From Streptomyces sp. NRRL S-1022 (GTDB lineage Bacteria; Actinomycetota; Actinomycetes; Streptomycetales; Streptomycetaceae), in assembly GCF_000720135.1 (NCBI RefSeq), contig NZ_JOIU01000017.1, forward strand, positions 62,001 through 126,000: DNA of 64,000 bases, in the 5' to 3' direction. Of the stretch, positions 61,147 through 64,000 are shown in pieces (positions within the stretch are counted from its first letter, which is position 1; each line of letters starts with the position of its first letter). Below the pieces are notes generated by a model. The model was not told the DNA's origin, searched no databases, and saw nothing but the letters and a program-made list of their open reading frames with translations. The position numbers and the translations under genes are program-made.

Positions 61147-61178
61147 CTCGCTGCCGTCAGCGATGTGACGGCAGCGAG
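61147..61178. terminator. Perfect hairpin after the DUF3618 gene
   Basis: CTCGCTGCCGTCA at 61147-61159 pairs with TGACGGCAGCGAG at 61166-61178 around a 6-base loop, starting 8 bases past the DUF3618 stop. The first of two hairpins between convergent genes. Confidence 0.75.
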
Positions 61179-61225
61179 GTGACGGCGGGAGCGCTGTGCG
61201 CGTGACCGGGGGAGATGCCCGGCCA

Positions 61226-61256
61226 GAGGGCCGGTACGACAGGGATACCGGCCCTC
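61226..61256. terminator. Second perfect hairpin before the convergent small gene
   Basis: GAGGGCCGGTA at 61226-61236 pairs with TACCGGCCCTC at 61246-61256 around a 9-base loop. It probably terminates the minus-strand gene ending at 61287. Confidence 0.65.
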
Positions 61257-61286
61257 CCACCCGCTGCCCGGCACTCACGTGACGGT

Positions 61287-61466
61287 TTACATCCCGGACC
61301 CGCCCACGGGCATCGGCGGCGCCGTGCGGACGTAGTCCCGGGCGAGGCCGGCGTAGCGGTTGTGCTGGTGGCGGTGTGCGTCGGGGTGGTCGTACGTCCC
61401 GAGACGCCGACGGCCGGAAAGTGTGTCCCGCACGAGAACCGCGGCTCGGGTGAGCAAGGTGTTCAA
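61287..61466 (-). CDS. Small basic hypothetical protein
   Basis: A 59-residue protein with a TTG start at 61466 preceded by GAGGGGGA, which supports it as a real gene. It reads LTRAAVLVRDTLSGRRRLGT, then a His-rich HPDAHRHQHNRYAGLARDYV and a Pro/Gly end. It has no membrane helix. The stop is TAA. Function unknown. Confidence 0.5.
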   Translation of the reverse strand: MNTLLTRAAVLVRDTLSGRRRLGTYDHPDAHRHQHNRYAGLARDYVRTAPPMPVGGSGM

Positions 61467-61613
61467 GGCGTTCCCCCTCGTGTGTGTGGTCCTGTCGGAC
61501 AGTGTGCGCCGTCTGCAGGAGGAACTGCCGCCGCATTGAGCAAGACTTGAGCCGGCGCGGCAGCGCGGCAACGGCCCGAACCCGGCACCGGCCCGACCCC
61601 GGCACCGGCCCGG

Positions 61614-62873
61614 TCAGTACGGTCGGGTCGTGCGGTCCAGGCGGACGACGACGATGGCGATGTCGTCGTCGGCGCCGCCGGCCAGGCCCAGGCGGGAGAG
61701 GAGGGCGTCGGCGAGGTGTTCGGCGCCGAACTCGGTGCAGGTGGCGAGCGTGGAGGTCAAGCGGGCCAGGCCGGCGTCGATGTCCTCGCCGCGGCGTTCG
61801 ATCAGGCCGTCGGTGTAGAGGACGAGGGTGTCGTCGGACGTGTAGGTCGTGTTGGCCTGGGGGCGGGGGACGTGTTCGGGGCGGGCGCCCAGGGGCGGGT
61901 CGGTGGCCTGGTCGAGCAGCCGGCAGGAGCCGTCCGGGTGCAGCAGGATCGGCGGCAGATGGCCGGCGCTGCTGTAGATGAGCAGGTGGCTGCGGCAGTC
62001 GACGAGGACCTGGACGGCGGTGGCGGCCAGGGCTCCCTCGACCGAGCGGGCGTAGAGCCCCAGGACCTCCAGCGCCTGGGCGGGGCCGTGCACGGTGCGG
62101 GTGGCGGCGCTCAGCGCGCTGCGGAGCCTGCCCATGACGGTGGCGGCCATCAGCCCGTGGCCGACCACGTCGCCGACCGTGACGGTGAAGCGGTCCCCGG
62201 GCAGGTCGACCGCGTCGTACCAGTCGCCGCACACGTTCAGTGACCCGGTCGCGGGCAGGTAGCGCACGGCGATGTTCGGGTGCCGGGCCAGGTCCGGGGA
62301 GTGGAGCATGGCTTCCTGGAGGGCGACGGCGATGCGCCGTTCACGGGCGTGGGCCTGCCGCAGTTCCTCGTTCAGCCGCTGCAGTTGCCGGGCCCGGGCG
62401 TACAGCTCGGCCTCCATGGCCGCTTCCCGGCCGGGGCCGGCCGACGCCAGGTGCCCGGTGCGGCGCACGCGGACGACGTCGGTCATGTCCTCGGACCGGT
62501 GAATGATCCAGGCGATCTTCCCGTCCGGTCCGGGGACGGGCACGTTGATCGCGGTCCACCACCGCTCCTTGAACACCTCGGGGCTGCCGGGGACCGGGAT
62601 GTCGTACTTCTGCAACGCCATGTGATCGGTCTGGCCGGAGGACAGGACACGGTGCAGTGAGGCCTGCAGCGTGGCCACCCCGCGGCCCTCCGGGTCGGCG
62701 GGGTTGTCCGGGAAGACGTCGAAGAGGTACTGCCCGAGCAGCTCGGCCCGGCTCCGGCCGGTCACGTCGCAGAAGGCCGGGTTGGCATCGGCGATCACCA
62801 GGTCCGTGCCGAGCACCAGGCACGGGCTCGGAAGGGCGGCGAACACCCCGGAGTAATCGATCTTCGGTGTCAC
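61614..62873 (-). CDS. PAS-domain SpoIIE-type PP2C phosphatase
   Basis: A 419-residue regulator: an N-terminal PAS domain (LVIADANPAFCDVTGRSRAE) and a C-terminal SpoIIE phosphatase domain with GDWYDAVDLPGDRF, VGDVVGHGLMAATV and DTLVLYTDGLIERR, and metal-binding aspartates intact. A coiled-coil linker around residues 165-195 joins them. It should dephosphorylate a STAS antagonist in response to a PAS ligand. The GTG at 62873 follows AGGGAA. It may control the anti-sigma ATPase at 57722 or the STAS protein at 51833, but neither is adjacent. Confidence 0.9.
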   Translation of the reverse strand: MTPKIDYSGVFAALPSPCLVLGTDLVIADANPAFCDVTGRSRAELLGQYLFDVFPDNPADPEGRGVATLQASLHRVLSSGQTDHMALQKYDIPVPGSPEVFKERWWTAINVPVPGPDGKIAWIIHRSEDMTDVVRVRRTGHLASAGPGREAAMEAELYARARQLQRLNEELRQAHARERRIAVALQEAMLHSPDLARHPNIAVRYLPATGSLNVCGDWYDAVDLPGDRFTVTVGDVVGHGLMAATVMGRLRSALSAATRTVHGPAQALEVLGLYARSVEGALAATAVQVLVDCRSHLLIYSSAGHLPPILLHPDGSCRLLDQATDPPLGARPEHVPRPQANTTYTSDDTLVLYTDGLIERRGEDIDAGLARLTSTLATCTEFGAEHLADALLSRLGLAGGADDDIAIVVVRLDRTTRPY

Positions 62874-63114
62874 ACGCGTTCCCTGCCAGTGGCTCGCTCT
62901 TCAATCTACGGAAGGTCCCGCTCCCACGCCCGCCGACCTCCTCCGGGGCGGCCAGGGGGCGTACCACGGCCCACGCGCGGGCGGCAGCGGGGCGCACCGC
63001 GGACCGCTCCTGGGCGGGCGCGGGGCCCTCCGCCGGCCTGCCGTGGCGCCGGGGAAGGAGGCTTGGGCATGGCCAGGCTGTGCGGCGCCTGGGGCGGGGT
63101 CCTAGGCTACGGAC

Positions 63115-63756
63115 ATGAGCGAGATCAAGACTCCGACGCCCCAGGACGCCTTCGAGCTGCTGCTGGCCGGTAACCAGCGCTTCATCGCGGGCACCCCCGA
63201 GCACCCGAACCAGGACGCCACCCGCCGCGCCGAGATCGCCCCGTCCCAGCAGCCCTTCGCCGTACTGTTCGGCTGTTCCGACTCCCGCCTGGCCGCCGAG
63301 ATCATCTTCGACCGCGGCCTGGGAGACCTGTTCGTGGTGCGCACCGCGGGCCACGTCATGGGCCCGGAGGTGCTGGGCAGCATCGAGTACGGCGTGGACG
63401 TGCTGGGCTGCCCGCTGGTCGTGGTGCTCGGTCACGACTCGTGCGGCGCGGTCGGCGCGGCGTGCGCCGCGCTGGAGGACGGCATGAAGCCGGCCGGATA
63501 CGTCCGGGACGTCGTCGAGCGGGTCACGCCCAGCGTGCTCGCGGCGCGGGCCGCCGGGCGGGTCGAGCCGGAGGAGATCCTCGCCGAGCACATAAGGCAC
63601 AGCGTCGACCTGCTGCTGGACCGGTCCCGAGTGCTCGCCGAGAAGGTCGCCGCCGGGCAGGCCGCCGTGGTGGGCCTGTGCTACCGCCTGGCCGACGGCA
63701 GCGCGCAGGTCGTCGCCGCCCGCGGCCTCGATGTGGCGGTACCCGCCGCGTCCTGA
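63115..63756 (+). CDS. Beta-class carbonic anhydrase
   Basis: A 213-residue cytoplasmic beta-carbonic anhydrase. Zinc ligands are Cys54 and Asp56-Arg58 of CSDSR, and His107 and Cys110 of HDSCGA. It interconverts CO2 and bicarbonate. The gene has no Shine-Dalgarno sequence; TAGGCT at 63103-63108 is placed so that transcription would begin at the ATG, which fits a leaderless message. Convergent with the Sua5-like gene. Confidence 0.95.
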   Translation: MSEIKTPTPQDAFELLLAGNQRFIAGTPEHPNQDATRRAEIAPSQQPFAVLFGCSDSRLAAEIIFDRGLGDLFVVRTAGHVMGPEVLGSIEYGVDVLGCPLVVVLGHDSCGAVGAACAALEDGMKPAGYVRDVVERVTPSVLAARAAGRVEPEEILAEHIRHSVDLLLDRSRVLAEKVAAGQAAVVGLCYRLADGSAQVVAARGLDVAVPAAS

Positions 63757-63868
63757 CCGTGGGGGCTGCGGGTGCCTGCCGGGCTCCGACCGGGGAGGCC
63801 GGGCGTGCCCGCCGGGCCCCGGCCGTGACGGCCGTGGCTCCTCGGGCACGCCGCCGAGCCGATGCCGA

Positions 63869-64000
63869 TTACTCGGGAGACCGGGGCCCCGCGGCGCGGC
63901 GGAGCCGGTTGGCGATCGCGAGTCCCAGCCCGTCCTCCGCAGGCAGGGACGCGACGATGAGGTCGCAGCCCTGCTGGTCGAGCTCCCGCAGGAACCCGTA
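63869..64000 (-). CDS. C-terminal end of a probable L-threonylcarbamoyladenylate synthase (Sua5)
   Basis: Only the last 43 codons lie in the window; the frame runs off the right edge and ends at TAA 63871-63869. YGFLRELDQQGCDLIVASLP and GLGLAIANRLRRAA match the C-terminal segment I associate with the Sua5 domain of threonylcarbamoyladenylate synthases, enzymes that make the t6A tRNA modification. The remainder is outside the window, so identity is provisional. Confidence 0.5.
   Translation of the reverse strand, partial: YGFLRELDQQGCDLIVASLPAEDGLGLAIANRLRRAAGPRSPE

Overview
The window is very GC-rich, with GC-biased third codon positions, many GTG starts, AGGAGG-type ribosome binding sites, overlapping stop/start codons, and only two in-frame TTA leucine codons found by eye in intact genes. 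Together with the gene content (CebR boxes, secreted cellulase and xylanase with CBM2 modules, SpoIIE phosphatases, DUF3618, Holin-X and SWIM genes) this points to a Streptomyces chromosome, probably an accessory or arm region because small decayed genes are frequent. No rRNA, tRNA, CRISPR array or intact insertion sequence was seen.

Layout. 1-6809: five plus-strand genes joined by 1-4 base overlaps, encoding a DUF4132 protein (only its end is present), a MoxR-type AAA+ ATPase, a DUF5682 protein, a von Willebrand A protein and a SWIM zinc-finger protein. I recognise the order as that of the uncharacterised E. coli yehI-yehL-yehM-yehP-yehQ genes. 6853-12845: mixed small genes, an MFS exporter, a leaderless GH16-like protein, a PRC-barrel protein, a broken short-chain dehydrogenase and a zinc alcohol dehydrogenase. 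13048-24308: a sugar block with a GH11-CBM2 xylanase, AnmK plus a sodium:solute symporter, a GH31 alpha-xylosidase, and a divergent ABC sugar importer with a GH1 beta-glucosidase. 24324-31308: an AraC regulator, a secreted I36-type inhibitor, a cytochrome P450 with an unusual I-helix, a broken TetR gene, a Tat-exported dimethylformamidase-like protein and a PAP2 membrane enzyme. 31319-34797: an ArsR repressor diverging from a P1B-4 metal exporter coupled to a 2Fe-2S protein, then a frameshifted gene.

34862-41994: a secreted protein and an eroded cellulose locus. A GH6-CBM2 cellulase survives. Beside it are the relic of a second CBM2 protein and a GH48 cellulase pseudogene. Two perfect CebR boxes, one imperfect box, a CebR-like LacI regulator and an expansin-like protein complete the locus. 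42119-46577: two GNAT acetyltransferases, a truncated MarR gene, a toxin-antitoxin pair behind a 16-bp palindrome, and a leaderless CHAP/transglycosylase hydrolase. 46630-50323: oxidoreductases, a GlxA-type regulator coupled to a small Cys-rich protein, and an HD-domain protein. 50530-54956: a stress-signalling block (SpoIIE phosphatase, STAS antagonist, unknown protein, cold-shock protein, Ser/Thr kinase). 55302-64000: a dehalogenase-like hydrolase, CorA, an anti-sigma-type ATPase, a YihY membrane protein, a PAP2 phosphatase, a Holin-X/DUF3618 pair, a PAS-SpoIIE phosphatase, a beta-carbonic anhydrase and the end of a probable Sua5 gene.

How the genes work together. The strongest theme is plant cell-wall breakdown: xylanase, cellulase and expansin outside the cell, importers at the membrane, and alpha-xylosidase and beta-glucosidase inside. 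The cellulose half has lost its GH48 partner. The second theme is partner-switching stress control. The least understood module is the yeh-like cassette at the left edge.
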